This document shows, piece by piece, positions 1 to 9,072 of a stretch of 64,000 nt of DNA. The number at the start of each line of letters is the position of its first letter. Position 1 is the stretch's first letter. The DNA is taken from positions 310,001-374,000 of the forward strand of contig NZ_WMBT01000003.1 of NCBI RefSeq assembly GCF_009708075.1, in the 5' to 3' direction. The notes under the pieces were generated by a model. That model was given only the letters and a program-made list of their open reading frames with translations, ran no database searches and was not told where the DNA came from. Both the position numbers and the translations under genes were made by a program. This DNA is from Paracoccus lichenicola. GTDB lineage: Bacteria; Pseudomonadota; Alphaproteobacteria; Rhodobacterales; Rhodobacteraceae.

Positions 1-1
1 G

Positions 2-466
2 CGCGACTATCCCCTGACCCAGGCCAACCCCGGGGCCGCCGCCCGCACCGCCGCGCGCATGGATCTGGCCTCCGACCTGACCGCGCAGCGCATCCGCGAG
101 GGTTTCGGCCGCCCCGAGGCCGTGCCCGTCTGGCAGTTGCCGGGCTTCATCGCGGGCCTGGAACGGGCGGGCTTTTCGGCGGCGCGCCACAAGGTCTGGT
201 TGCAGATGGAACTGGCGCGGCCCTTCCTGATGGCCGCGATGGTGCTGATCGCCGCGGCCTTCACCATGCAGCATGTGCGCGGCAGGAACACCGGGGGCGC
301 GGTGCTGATGGCCTTCGGGGCCGGGATCGGGCTGTTCTTCCTGCGCAACCTGGCGCAGGTTCTGGGCGACAACGGGCAGGTGCCGCCCCTGCTTGCGGGC
401 TGGACGCCGCCGCTGGTGGGCGGGCTGCTGGCCATGGCGCTGATCCTGGCGCGGGAGGACGGATGA
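2..466 (+). CDS. lptG: LPS export ABC transporter permease LptG (3' end)
   Basis: This is the C-terminal part of LptG, the inner-membrane permease that with LptF and LptB extracts lipopolysaccharide and passes it to the periplasmic Lpt bridge. The frame is open from base 2, so the start lies outside the window. The visible part has the end of the periplasmic domain (RDYPLT..., residues on a helix rich in Ala/Arg), then three hydrophobic segments at about 235-285, 295-350 and 410-455, as in the C-terminal membrane bundle of LptF/LptG. Its stop overlaps the lptD start by four bases (ATGA). The lptG-lptD-surA order is conserved in alphaproteobacteria and supports LptG rather than LptF. Confidence 0.88.
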   Translation, partial: RDYPLTQANPGAAARTAARMDLASDLTAQRIREGFGRPEAVPVWQLPGFIAGLERAGFSAARHKVWLQMELARPFLMAAMVLIAAAFTMQHVRGRNTGGAVLMAFGAGIGLFFLRNLAQVLGDNGQVPPLLAGWTPPLVGGLLAMALILAREDG

Positions 467-2829
467 CAGGGCACATGCTGAAAGGCTGGGCATTGGGCCT
501 GGCGCTGCTGCCGTCGCTGGCGCTTGGCCAGACGGTGCTGACCCAGGACCCCGGCCTGGGCGCGGGCAGCATCGGCGGATCCGGCACCCTGGGGTGGAGC
601 GGCGAGGCCGCCCTGGCCCCGGCCGCCACGCCCCTGGGCAACAGCATCCTGGGCGACCGCACCCCGGAAGCCGCCGCGCTGGAAGCCGCGACCCCCGATG
701 CCGGCGTGACCCTGCCCGACCGCGACACCGGCGGTCCGCCCGATGACGCCGCGACCGTGCTGGCCGACAGCATGGTGTTGCAGGGCGACCGGACGCTGAT
801 CGCGGCGGGCGGCGTGGTCGTCTGGTACCAGGGCGCCCGGCTGGTCGCCTCGCGCATCGTGGTAGACGGCGCCTCGGGCGAGCTGACCATCGAAGGTCCC
901 ATCCACCTGTCCCGCCCCGGTGCCACCGACCCCGACGCCGAGGCCGTGCTGATCGCCGAATCGGGCCAGCTCGACCGCGAATTGCAGGACGGCATCATCC
1001 GCGGCGCGCGCCTGGTCCTGGCGCGCGAGTTGCAGCTGGCCGCGACCGAACTGACCCGCACCGGCAACGGGCGCATGACCAACCTGCGCCATGTCGTGGC
1101 CTCGTCCTGCCAGATCTGCGCGGGCGACCCGACACCCTTGTGGGAAATCCGCGCCCGCACCATCACCCATGACGCGGAAACCCGGCTGATCACCTTCGAC
1201 CACCCGCAATTCCGCGCCTTCGGCCTGCCGCTGGCGGCCGCGCCCTTCGCGCTGACCGCGCCCGATCCCACGGTCGAACGCCACACGGGCTTTCTGCGGC
1301 CGGAATTCCGCACCACATCCGGCCTGGGCTTCGGGATCAAGCTGCCCTATTTCGTGACGCTGGGCGATCATGCCGACGTGACGGTCACGCCCTATGTCTC
1401 GGCCAGCCGGACGCGGACGCTGGAACTGCGCTATCGCCAGGCCTGGTCGAACGGCGTCACCGAATGGAACGGCGCGGTCAGCCGCGACGACATCGAGCCG
1501 GGCGAGACGCGGGGATACGTCTTCGGCAACGCCCTGGTGGACCTGCCGCGCGGCTATCGCCTGGGGGTGCAGGTGCAGACCGCGTCCGACCGGGGCTATC
1601 TGCTGGACTACGACATCACCGACGCCGACCGGCTGTGGAGCGGGTTCACCCTGGACCGCGTGACCCGCGACAAGCTGTTCTTCGGGCGCGTGGGCAACTA
1701 TCATTCGCTGCGCGACGATGAAGACAACAGCACCTCGCCCGCCCAGGTGGCCGACGTGATCTGGCAGCGCAGCTTTACCCCGCGCTATATCGGCGGGCGG
1801 GCGGGCCTGGAATGGTCGGTCCACGCCCATCGCCGCCCGTCCGACCAGGATGAACTGGGCCGCGACATGGCCCGCGCCTCGGTCGGGCTGGACTGGCAGC
1901 GCAGCGAGATCCTGCCGGGCGGCGTGGTGGGCGCGGCCCTGGGGGGGTTCGATGCCGACATCTACCGCATCGCGCAGGACAGCCGTTATGACGACCTGGT
2001 GGCCCGCGCCGACCCGATGGTGGGTGTGGAACTGCGCTGGCCGCTGATCGGCGGGGCTGACGGAGCCACCCACATGGTCGAACCCGTGGCGCAGATCCTC
2101 TATTCCCCGCCGGGCCGCGACGACGACATCCCGAACGAGGACAGCCGCCTGATCGAGTTCGACGAGGGCAACCTGTTTTCCGACAACCGCTTCCCAGGCT
2201 GGGACGCGCGCGAGGGGGGCTTGCGCGCCAACCTGGGCGTGACCTGGACGCGCATCGACCCGACCGGCTGGTCGCTGGCCCTGACCGGGGGCCGCGTGTT
2301 GCGCGCCGACCCGGACGAGGCCTTTCCCGAAGGATCCGCCCTGTCGGGCACCCGGTCCGACTGGCTGGTCTCGGCCCAATACGACAGCGGCACGGGCCTG
2401 GCCATTGCCAACCGGGCGCTGTTCGACGACGGGCTGGACATGTCGCGCAACGAATTGCGGCTTGGCTGGCTGCGCGACGACCTGCAACTGTCGGCGGGCC
2501 ACCTGTGGCTGGACGGCGACAGCCGGAACGCGGTCGAGTTGCCCGACATCAGCGAACTGGCCGCCAATGTCGGCTGGCAGATCCGCGACGGCTGGTGGGG
2601 CCGCGCGGAAACCCGATACGACTTCGTGGCCGACCGGGCGCAGCGCGCGTCCCTGGATCTGACCTATCGCAACGAATGCCTGACGGTGGACATGGGCCTG
2701 TCGCGCCGCTTCACCAGTTCGGACAGCGTGCGCCCCGAAACCAGCGTCGGCCTGTCGGTCCGGCTGGGCGGCTTCGGGGTGCAGGAAGACTTGCCGGGCA
2801 CGGTGGCGCGCCGGTCCTGCATACGCTAA
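463..2829 (+). CDS. lptD: LPS assembly outer-membrane protein LptD
   Basis: LptD is the outer-membrane beta-barrel that with lipoprotein LptE inserts LPS into the outer leaflet. The 788-residue product starts with a signal peptide ending near ALGQ (residues 1-23). An OstA-like beta-jellyroll region follows at about 95-200 (ADSMVLQGD..., AGGVVVWYQGARL). The rest is a long barrel of alternating polar and aromatic strands ending in the typical C-terminal strand. Cysteines in SSCQICAGD and NECLTVD may form the disulfides known in the family. The ATG overlaps the lptG stop, so translation is probably coupled. Length and position before surA fit the family well. Confidence 0.92.
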   Translation: MTGHMLKGWALGLALLPSLALGQTVLTQDPGLGAGSIGGSGTLGWSGEAALAPAATPLGNSILGDRTPEAAALEAATPDAGVTLPDRDTGGPPDDAATVLADSMVLQGDRTLIAAGGVVVWYQGARLVASRIVVDGASGELTIEGPIHLSRPGATDPDAEAVLIAESGQLDRELQDGIIRGARLVLARELQLAATELTRTGNGRMTNLRHVVASSCQICAGDPTPLWEIRARTITHDAETRLITFDHPQFRAFGLPLAAAPFALTAPDPTVERHTGFLRPEFRTTSGLGFGIKLPYFVTLGDHADVTVTPYVSASRTRTLELRYRQAWSNGVTEWNGAVSRDDIEPGETRGYVFGNALVDLPRGYRLGVQVQTASDRGYLLDYDITDADRLWSGFTLDRVTRDKLFFGRVGNYHSLRDDEDNSTSPAQVADVIWQRSFTPRYIGGRAGLEWSVHAHRRPSDQDELGRDMARASVGLDWQRSEILPGGVVGAALGGFDADIYRIAQDSRYDDLVARADPMVGVELRWPLIGGADGATHMVEPVAQILYSPPGRDDDIPNEDSRLIEFDEGNLFSDNRFPGWDAREGGLRANLGVTWTRIDPTGWSLALTGGRVLRADPDEAFPEGSALSGTRSDWLVSAQYDSGTGLAIANRALFDDGLDMSRNELRLGWLRDDLQLSAGHLWLDGDSRNAVELPDISELAANVGWQIRDGWWGRAETRYDFVADRAQRASLDLTYRNECLTVDMGLSRRFTSSDSVRPETSVGLSVRLGGFGVQEDLPGTVARRSCIR

Positions 2830-2861
2830 TCTTTCCCCAAGAAACGACATGAGGCCAGCAG

Positions 2862-4124
2862 ATGCGGCATTTCCTTTCCAGCCTTGCCCTGGCGGCAGCC
2901 CTGGCTGCGGCACCCGCGCCGATCCTGGCGCAGAACCTGTTCGAGCCGGTGATCTATATCAACAACGCCGCCATCACCCGCTACGAGGTCGGGCAGCGCC
3001 AGAAATTCATGCAGATCCTGGGCGCCGCCGGCACCACGGCCGCCGAAGCCCAGCAGGCGCTGATCGACGACCGCCTGCGCAACCACGCCGCCCGGCAACT
3101 GGGAATCGCGCCGACCGAGGAAGGGCTGCAGAACGGGCTTGAGGAATTCGCGGGCCGCGCCGGCATGTCGGCGGCCGAATTCACCGCCGCGCTGGAACGT
3201 GCGGGCGTGGAACCCCAGGCTTACCGCGATTTCGTCAGCGCGGGCCTTGTCTGGCGCTCCGTGATCCGCGAACGCGTGGTGCCCCGGATCAAGGTCTCGG
3301 ACGCCGAGGTGGACCAGGAACTGCGCCGCCAGGTCGAAACGCCGATCCTGTCGCGGGTGCTGATTTCCGAACTGATCATCCCCGCCCCCCCGGGCCAGGA
3401 ACAGCAGGCCCTGAACCTGGGCCGCCAGATCGCCGGGGCGGGCCTTTCGTCCGACGAATTCGAGGCGGCGGCGCGGCAATATTCGGCGGCCGAATCGGCA
3501 GGGGCAGGCGGGCGGCTGGCCTGGGTGGACATCGACAACCTGCCCCCCGCCCTGCGCACGGTCATCACCGCGCTGCAACCCGGCCAGACGACGCAGCCGC
3601 TGACCGTCGAAGGCGCGGTCGTGCTGTTCCACCTGCGCGACAGCCAGGGCACGCTGCGCCCCGGCGCCACCCAGCAGGTGATCGACTATGCGGCCCTGCG
3701 CCTTGCCACGGCAACCGAGGCCGCGGCGCTGGCCGCGCGCACGCGCAGTTGCGACGATCTGTACGTCCAGGCCGGGCAGGCGGCCCCCCAGGTGCAGCGC
3801 CAGACCGTGCCGCAAGGCGCGATCCCCACGTTGATCGCGCAGCGGCTGGCAACCCTGGACCGGGACGAGGCGGGCGTGGTCGATTACGGCAACGGCGCCG
3901 ATCTGGTGATGCTCTGTTCCCGCCAGCCCGCGCTGGTGGCCGACATGGCGGACGTGCCCACCACCGCCCTGCCCGACGACGGGGTCGAGGCCGCGATCCC
4001 TGGCACCGACGCCCTGCCCACGCGCGAGGCCGTCCGCGACGAGATCTTCAACCGCAAGGCCAATGCCGCAGCCGAGGCCTATCTGGCCGAGCTGCGCGCC
4101 GAAGCCATCATCCGCCGTCCGTGA
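2862..4124 (+). CDS. surA: SurA-like periplasmic chaperone / peptidyl-prolyl isomerase
   Basis: This is a SurA-type chaperone that escorts outer-membrane proteins such as LptD through the periplasm. The 420-residue protein has a signal peptide (residues 1-23, ending ILAQ), an N-terminal SurA helical region (NNAAITRYEVGQRQ...), and one parvulin-like domain at about 160-270 containing GGRLAWVDIDNLPPAL. E. coli SurA has two parvulin domains, so this is the shorter alphaproteobacterial form. A purine-rich site lies just upstream (ATGAGGCCAGCAG). The gene lies between lptD and pdxA, the classic arrangement. Prolyl isomerase activity is inferred from the fold only. Confidence 0.88.
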   Translation: MRHFLSSLALAAALAAAPAPILAQNLFEPVIYINNAAITRYEVGQRQKFMQILGAAGTTAAEAQQALIDDRLRNHAARQLGIAPTEEGLQNGLEEFAGRAGMSAAEFTAALERAGVEPQAYRDFVSAGLVWRSVIRERVVPRIKVSDAEVDQELRRQVETPILSRVLISELIIPAPPGQEQQALNLGRQIAGAGLSSDEFEAAARQYSAAESAGAGGRLAWVDIDNLPPALRTVITALQPGQTTQPLTVEGAVVLFHLRDSQGTLRPGATQQVIDYAALRLATATEAAALAARTRSCDDLYVQAGQAAPQVQRQTVPQGAIPTLIAQRLATLDRDEAGVVDYGNGADLVMLCSRQPALVADMADVPTTALPDDGVEAAIPGTDALPTREAVRDEIFNRKANAAAEAYLAELRAEAIIRRP

Positions 4125-5089
4125 ACGCGCGCCGCATCATCCTGACCTGCGGGGAACCGGCGGGCGTCGGGCCGGAACTGGCCCCGCAGGCGCTGATATC
4201 CGGCGTCGATTTCGCCTGGATGGGCGATCCGCGCCACCTGCCTGCGGGCACCGCCTTCACCGAAATCGCCGCGCCCGGCGACCTGGTGCCTGCGGGCCAC
4301 CTGCCCGTCCTGCGCCATGACTTCGCGGCCCCCGCCGCGCCGGGCCGCCCCGATCCGGCCAATGCGGCAGGCGTGATCGACGTGATCGCCCGCGCGGTGG
4401 ATCTGGTGATGCGTGGCCAAGCCGCAGCCCTCTGCACCCTGCCCATCAGCAAGCAGGCGCTGAAGGAAGGGGCAGACTTTGCCTTTCCCGGCCATACCGA
4501 ATACCTCGCGCACCTCGCGGGCGGCGTGCCGGTGGCGATGATGCTGGCCTCGACCACCGTGGACCCGCCCTGCCGCGTGGTCCCCGCGACGATCCACATC
4601 CCCTTGCAGGACGTGCCCGCCGCCCTGACCGACGCGGTGCTGGAAGGGGCGATCCGCATCACCCATGCCGCGATGATCCGCGACTTCGGCATCCCCGCGC
4701 CCCGCATCGCGGTCGCGGGCCTCAACCCCCACGCGGGCGAGGGCGGCACCATGGGCCGCCAGGAAACCGACCGCATCGCCCCCCTGCTGACCCGCCTGCG
4801 GGCCGAGGGGCTTGACCTGACGGGTCCCCTGCCCGCCGACACGATGTTCCACGCCCCCGCCCGCGCCCGTTACGACGCGGCGGTCTGCGCCTATCACGAC
4901 CAGGCGCTGATCCCGATCAAGACGCTGGACTTCGACAATGGGGTGAACGTGACGCTGGGCCTGCCCTTCATCCGCACCTCGCCAGACCACGGCACGGCCT
5001 TCGACATCGCGGGCCAAGGCCTTGCCAATCCCGCATCCACTATCGCCGCCCTGCGCATGGCCCGCGCCATGGCGGAAAGCCGCGGATGA
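4121..5089 (+). CDS. pdxA: 4-hydroxythreonine-4-phosphate dehydrogenase PdxA
   Basis: PdxA oxidises 4-phosphohydroxy-L-threonine in the DXP-dependent pathway to pyridoxal 5'-phosphate. The 322-residue protein shows the N-terminal signature GEPAGVGPE (residues 11-19). The expected metal-binding histidines lie in PGHTEYLA (H125), LNPHAGEGG (H204) and [11 protein letters not shown] (H259), followed by [14 protein letters not shown] chose the GTG start at 4121 because it overlaps the surA stop as GTGA and gives the normal N-terminus. Upstream in-frame starts would run back through surA. A repeat element and rsmA follow. Confidence 0.95.
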   Translation: MNARRIILTCGEPAGVGPELAPQALISGVDFAWMGDPRHLPAGTAFTEIAAPGDLVPAGHLPVLRHDFAAPAAPGRPDPANAAGVIDVIARAVDLVMRGQAAALCTLPISKQALKEGADFAFPGHTEYLAHLAGGVPVAMMLASTTVDPPCRVVPATIHIPLQDVPAALTDAVLEGAIRITHAAMIRDFGIPAPRIAVAGLNPHAGEGGTMGRQETDRIAPLLTRLRAEGLDLTGPLPADTMFHAPARARYDAAVCAYHDQALIPIKTLDFDNGVNVTLGLPFIRTSPDHGTAFDIAGQGLANPASTIAALRMARAMAESRG

Positions 5090-5091
5090 TC

Positions 5092-5153
5092 CTGCATTGG
5101 ACCCTAAATATCCCACGGGGGTCCGGGGGTGTGAAACCCCCGGCTTTGCCACG
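5092..5153 (-). repeat. GGATATTT-type 3'-end element, copy A
   Basis: This is one of six related intergenic elements in the window. Read on the minus strand it has a hairpin CCGGGGG-loop-CCCCCGG, then CCCCGTGGGATATTT and a tail related to GCAGTCCAAAGCAGG. This copy fills the pdxA-rsmA gap. It is the only copy pointing against both flanking genes, and its hairpin ends three bases before the rsmA start codon, so it could also affect rsmA translation. Confidence 0.7.
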
Positions 5154-6008
5154 ATGACCACCATCGACAACCTGCCCCCCTTGCGCGACGTGATCGCCCG
5201 CCATGACCTGCGCGCAAAGAAGCAACTGGGCCAGAATTTCCTCCTGGACCTGAACCTGACCGCCAAGATCGCGCGCCAGGCAGGCGACATGACGCGATGC
5301 GACGTGCTGGAGATCGGTCCCGGTCCCGGTGGGCTGACGCGGGGCCTGCTGGCCGAAGGGGCGCGCCATGTGCTGGCCATCGAAAAGGACGCCCGCGCCC
5401 TGCCCGCGCTTCAGGAAATCGCCGACCGCTATCCGGGCCGGCTGACGGTGATCCATGGCGACGCGCTGGAAATCGACCCGCTGGCGCACCTGACGCCGCC
5501 GATCCGCATTGCCGCGAACCTGCCCTATAACGTCGGCACCGAACTGCTGATCCGCTGGCTGACCCCGCCCGACTGGCCGCCCTTCTGGCAGTCGCTGACC
5601 CTGATGTTCCAGAAGGAAGTCGCCGAGCGCATTGTCGCCACACCCGGCGGCAAGGCCTATGGCCGCCTGGCGCTCTTGGCGCAATGGCGGGCCGATGCGC
5701 GCATCGTCATGACCCTGCCGCCCGAGGCCTTCGTGCCCGCGCCCAAGGTCCATTCCGCCGTGGTCCACCTGACCGCCCTGCCCGCGCCCCGCTTTCCCGC
5801 CGATCCGGGCGTGCTGGCGCAGGTGACGGCGGCAGGCTTCAACCAGCGGCGCAAGATGCTGCGCGCCTCCCTGCGCGGGCTGCATCCGCAGATCGAGGCC
5901 TTGCTGGAACAGGCAAACATCCCGCCCACCGCGCGCGCCGAGGAGATCGACCTGGAACGGTTCTGCGCGCTGGCCCGCGCGCTGGAGACCGCGCGCCGGG
6001 ACCAATGA
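5154..6008 (+). CDS. rsmA: 16S rRNA (adenine1518/1519-N6)-dimethyltransferase RsmA (KsgA)
   Basis: RsmA dimethylates two adjacent adenines in the loop at the 3' end of 16S rRNA late in 30S assembly. The 284-residue protein shows KKQLGQNFL (residues 22-30), the SAM-binding motif [12 protein letters not shown] (51-62), the acidic residue after AIEKD (75-79) and the catalytic NLPYNVGT (122-129). The C-terminal domain has the [12 protein letters not shown] segment typical of KsgA. The ATG at 5154 gives the family N-terminus ([14 protein letters not shown]); an earlier in-frame start would translate the repeat element upstream. It follows pdxA, the usual alphaproteobacterial order. Confidence 0.95.
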   Translation: MTTIDNLPPLRDVIARHDLRAKKQLGQNFLLDLNLTAKIARQAGDMTRCDVLEIGPGPGGLTRGLLAEGARHVLAIEKDARALPALQEIADRYPGRLTVIHGDALEIDPLAHLTPPIRIAANLPYNVGTELLIRWLTPPDWPPFWQSLTLMFQKEVAERIVATPGGKAYGRLALLAQWRADARIVMTLPPEAFVPAPKVHSAVVHLTALPAPRFPADPGVLAQVTAAGFNQRRKMLRASLRGLHPQIEALLEQANIPPTARAEEIDLERFCALARALETARRDQ

Positions 6009-6042
6009 AAAAGGCCGCCGGCTGATCGCCGCGGCCCCTTTG
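6008..6042 (-). terminator. Rho-independent terminator of the DUF4167 gene
   Basis: On the minus strand a GC-rich hairpin (GGCCGC...GCGGCC, arms at 6031-6036 and 6013-6018) is followed by five T residues (6012-6008), just beyond the stop of the minus-strand gene. The loop can fold further. On the plus strand the hairpin is followed only by CCCTTT, so it may act weakly for rsmA as well. Confidence 0.6.
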
Positions 6043-6044
6043 CC

Positions 6045-6827
6045 TTAGTCTTCGCTGACAGCGGGCGTGTCTTCCGCCTGCGCCTCGCCTTCCGGGGCCT
6101 TGCGGCGGCTCCGGGGCGCGCGCGGCGGCCCGGCGGGCTTTTCGCCCCGGGGCGCACGGGGGGCGCGGCTGCGGGCGGGCTTGGCCGCGGCCTCGGGGGT
6201 CTCGACCGGACCGGCCGCTTCTTCCTCAACGGTCGTCACCGCGTCCGGCAGGCCCTCGGCCCGAGGCAGTGCCTCGGGGGCGGGTTCCGGCTGGGGCGCG
6301 GGATGCTCGTGCTCGCGGATTTCGGCCGGGACGGGTTCGGGACGCGGCTGTTCGCGGCTGCCTTGGTCGCGGGGACCCTGATCGCGCTGCTGGTCGCGCG
6401 GGCCATTGTCGCGATACCCAGTGTCGCGATGGCCATTCTCGCGGGGACCGGTGTCCCGGCGATTATCCTCGCGCCCGCCCTGCTCGCGCGGCTGGTGGCC
6501 GTTGCTGCCGTTAGGCTGGACTTCGCGCGCCTCGTCGCCGTCTTGGCGGCCTTGGTGGAACTGCTGACGCTCGGCCATTTCCTTTTGCGCCTCGCCCAGC
6601 ATCCGGGTGTAATGCTCGGCGTGCTGCAGAAAGGCCTGTTCCGCCACGCGGTCGCCCGACAGCTGCGCATCGCGGGCCAGCGTCAGGTATTTTTCGATGA
6701 TCTGCTGGGGCGTGCCGCGCACCTTGCCCTCGGGGCCGGAACTGTCGAAGACGCGGTTGACGACATTGCCAAGCGTGCTGCGCTGGCGGTTCGACTTGTT
6801 GCGCGAACGGGATTTCGATGATCTCAT
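6045..6827 (-). CDS. DUF4167 domain protein, Arg-rich with low-complexity tail
   Basis: The product is about 260 residues. The N-terminal ~80 residues match DUF4167: a basic start MRSSKSRSRNKSNRQRS, then RVFDSSGPEGKVRGTP and QIIEKYLTLARDAQLSGD..., a helical block. This domain is conserved in alphaproteobacteria, usually beside prmC/prfA as here; its function is unknown to me, but the basic N-terminus suggests RNA or nucleic-acid binding (inference). The middle is low-complexity (RDTGPRENGHRDTGYRDNGPRDQ...) and the C-terminus is Pro/Ala/Arg-rich, so it is probably disordered. I chose the start at 6827 because homologues begin MRSSKS; an earlier ATG at 7022 adds 65 unlikely residues. The 262 bases up to prmC hold no gene I can support. 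Confidence 0.82.
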   Translation of the reverse strand: MRSSKSRSRNKSNRQRSTLGNVVNRVFDSSGPEGKVRGTPQQIIEKYLTLARDAQLSGDRVAEQAFLQHAEHYTRMLGEAQKEMAERQQFHQGRQDGDEAREVQPNGSNGHQPREQGGREDNRRDTGPRENGHRDTGYRDNGPRDQQRDQGPRDQGSREQPRPEPVPAEIREHEHPAPQPEPAPEALPRAEGLPDAVTTVEEEAAGPVETPEAAAKPARSRAPRAPRGEKPAGPPRAPRSRRKAPEGEAQAEDTPAVSED

Positions 6828-7090
6828 CAGTCTGTCTGCTTGTGTTCCAGTTGATCCGGGTTTCCAGGGATCTGGACGGCTTCGCGGGCGGCGGCAGCGG
6901 TTCAAGGATCGCGCCTTGCCGTTCAGCCCGCGCCTTGCGCCCGAACGAACGCAGGCGGCGTCCATCAGGGAATCGGCTTTTTCAGGCTGACCCGTGCCTG
7001 GGCATCGCTGCCCCCTGCACAAGGGCGACTAATCACGCCGGACGCCGGCTCGCAAGCGAAATCGTGTGGAAGACCCGTGATTCCCGGCCT

Positions 7091-7915
7091 TCACCCCGGA
7101 AACTGCGCCAGAACGACACGATCACGGCCATCAAGGTCGGCAATCACGCGCGTCTCGGCGCCCGCATCGGCAAGGATCGCCGAGACCGCCACGCCTTGGG
7201 TGGGACCCATTTCGACCAGCATGTGCCCGCCCGGGGCCAGATGGTCCCGCGCCCCCGCCGCGATGGCGCGATAGGCGGTCAGCCCGTCGGCCCCGTCGGT
7301 CAGGGCCGAATGCGGCTCCCATTCCCGCACCTCCGGGGAAAGGCCCGCCATCTCGTCCAGCGCGATATAGGGCGGGTTCGAGACGATCAGGTCAAATCGG
7401 CCCGTGACCCCCTTGTACCAGTCGGCCTGCGCGAAGCAGGCCGCGACGCCGATGACCCGGGCATTCTCCCGCGCCACATCAAGGGCCGCGCCCGAGATGT
7501 CGGTGCCAAGCCCCCTGGTCCCCTTCCGCGCCGCCAGAAGCGAGAGGAGGATCGCCCCGGTCCCCGTCCCCAGGTCCAGCACGCTGGCCCAGGGCAGATC
7601 CAGCGCCGCCCGGACCAGCACCTCGGTTTCCGGGCGCGGATCCAGCGTGTCGGGGGTCACGCGGAAGCGATGGTCATAGAAGTCCCGGAAGCCGACGATC
7701 TGCGCCACCGGCTGGCGCGCGGCGCGGGCGGCAAGGCCGCTTTCCAGCCGGGCCAGTTCGTCATCCGCCAGGTCGCGGTCATCGACGATGCGCAACCGGG
7801 CAGGCTCGATCCCCAGGACCGCCGCCAGGATCCGGTCGGCGTCGCGCGCCGCGCCTTCGATGCCAGCGGCGGTCAGGCGCCGGGCAGCCTCGCGCCGGGC
7901 CTCGGACAGCCTCAT
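7091..7915 (-). CDS. prmC: Peptide chain release factor N5-glutamine methyltransferase PrmC
   Basis: PrmC (HemK) methylates the glutamine of the GGQ motif in release factors RF1 and RF2. The 274-residue protein has the N-terminal helical substrate-binding domain, [10 protein letters not shown] (75-84), the SAM motif DLGTGTGAI (114-122) and the catalytic NPPY (180-183) that holds the target amide. It overlaps the prfA stop region by four bases (ATGA), so the enzyme is made together with its substrate RF1. Confidence 0.95.
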   Translation of the reverse strand: MRLSEARREAARRLTAAGIEGAARDADRILAAVLGIEPARLRIVDDRDLADDELARLESGLAARAARQPVAQIVGFRDFYDHRFRVTPDTLDPRPETEVLVRAALDLPWASVLDLGTGTGAILLSLLAARKGTRGLGTDISGAALDVARENARVIGVAACFAQADWYKGVTGRFDLIVSNPPYIALDEMAGLSPEVREWEPHSALTDGADGLTAYRAIAAGARDHLAPGGHMLVEMGPTQGVAVSAILADAGAETRVIADLDGRDRVVLAQFPG

Positions 7916-8964
7916 TCCTGGGCAGCCAGCCGCGCCGCCTGGTCATGGGCGGTCAGGGCGTCGATGATCTCGCCCAGATCGCCCGCCATGATCCGGTCCA
8001 GCGCATAAAGCGTCAGGTTGATGCGGTGATCCGTCATTCGCCCCTGCGGAAAGTTGTAGGTGCGGATCCGTTCGCTGCGGTCGCCGGACCCGACCTGAGA
8101 CTTGCGGTCCGCCGCCCGTTCGGCATCGGCGCGCGAGCGTTCCATGTCGTAAAGCCGCGCGCGCAGCACGGCCATGGCGTTGGCGCGGTTCTGGTGCTGG
8201 GACTTTTCGCTGCTGGTGACGACGATGCCGGTCGGCAGGTGGGTGATCCTCACCGCCGAGTCGGTGGTGTTCACATGCTGCCCGCCAGCGCCCGACGCGC
8301 GCATCGTGTCGATGCGGATGTCGGTCGCGGGAATGTCGATGTCCACATCCTCGGCCTCGGGCAAAACGGCCACCGTGGCCGCCGAGGTATGGATGCGCCC
8401 GCCCGATTCGGTTTCGGGCACCCGCTGGACGCGGTGAACGCCGGATTCGTATTTCAGCCGGGCGAAGACTCCCTCGCCCTCGACCCGGGCCACGGCTTCC
8501 TTGACGCCGCCCAGGTCGGATTCGGTCAGATCCAGCATCTGGAAGGTCCAGCCCTGCGCTTCCGCATGGCGGCGATACATCGAGAGCAGGTTGCCCGCGA
8601 ACAGCGCGGCCTCCTCCCCGCCGGTGCCGGGGCGGATCTCGATGATCGCGGGACGGGCGTCGGCGGCGTCCCTGGGCAGCAGGGCGATGCGCAGGGCCTG
8701 TTCCAGCGCGGGCATTTCCTCGCGCAGCCGGGCCATTTCGTCCTGGGCCAGATCCCGCATCTCGGGATCGGCCAGCATCGCCTCGGCATCAGTCAGCCCG
8801 TCCCGGGCGGCGCGCCAGCGGGCGATCTGCTCGACCACCGGCTTCAGCTCGGCATATTCCCGGCTGATGCGGGCGATCTGGTCGGGCGCCGCACCGGCAT
8901 TCAGCTGCGCTTCGAGAAACTCGAACCGCTGGACGATCTGGACAAGACGATCTTCAGGCAACAT
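7912..8964 (-). CDS. prfA: Peptide chain release factor 1
   Basis: RF1 reads UAA and UAG stop codons and triggers hydrolysis of peptidyl-tRNA. The 350-residue protein contains the GGQ motif in [16 protein letters not shown] (GGQ at 227-229). The stop-codon-reading tripeptide is PET (183-185) within [14 protein letters not shown], a position occupied by PxT in RF1. [12 protein letters not shown] (111-122) is also typical. RF2 is excluded by the tripeptide and by the lack of a frameshift site. prmC follows immediately. Confidence 0.96.
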   Translation of the reverse strand: MLPEDRLVQIVQRFEFLEAQLNAGAAPDQIARISREYAELKPVVEQIARWRAARDGLTDAEAMLADPEMRDLAQDEMARLREEMPALEQALRIALLPRDAADARPAIIEIRPGTGGEEAALFAGNLLSMYRRHAEAQGWTFQMLDLTESDLGGVKEAVARVEGEGVFARLKYESGVHRVQRVPETESGGRIHTSAATVAVLPEAEDVDIDIPATDIRIDTMRASGAGGQHVNTTDSAVRITHLPTGIVVTSSEKSQHQNRANAMAVLRARLYDMERSRADAERAADRKSQVGSGDRSERIRTYNFPQGRMTDHRINLTLYALDRIMAGDLGEIIDALTAHDQAARLAAQE

Positions 8965-8998
8965 GGGGGCGGATTACCTGCCCGATACAAAACCGGCA

Positions 8999-9072
8999 AG
9001 CCTGCTTTGGACTGCAAATATCCCGCAGGGGGCGCGGGGGACGCGAAGTCCCCCGCCGTCGCGGGACGCAAT
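8999..9072 (-). repeat. GGATATTT-type 3'-end element, copy B
   Basis: On the minus strand, the ureohydrolase stop is followed by a hairpin GCGGGGGAC-loop-GTCCCCCGC, then CCCCTGCGGGATATTT and GCAGTCCAAAGCAGG. It is in sense orientation with the upstream gene, as expected for a 3'-end or terminator-like element. It lies between that gene and prfA. Confidence 0.7.

Noticed and set aside
7-2913. A 968-residue minus-strand open frame opposite lptD, and similar very long frames at 25221-28571 (+) and 44336-47767 (+)
   Set aside because: They lie opposite well-supported genes (lptD, glgP/glgX, RND permease), have Gly/Arg/Gln/His-rich composition without domains, and are a normal by-product of very high GC with third-position bias.
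6828-7090. N-terminal extension of the DUF4167 protein starting at 7022
   Set aside because: The extra 65 residues have shadow-frame composition, and the DUF4167 family starts at MRSSKS.
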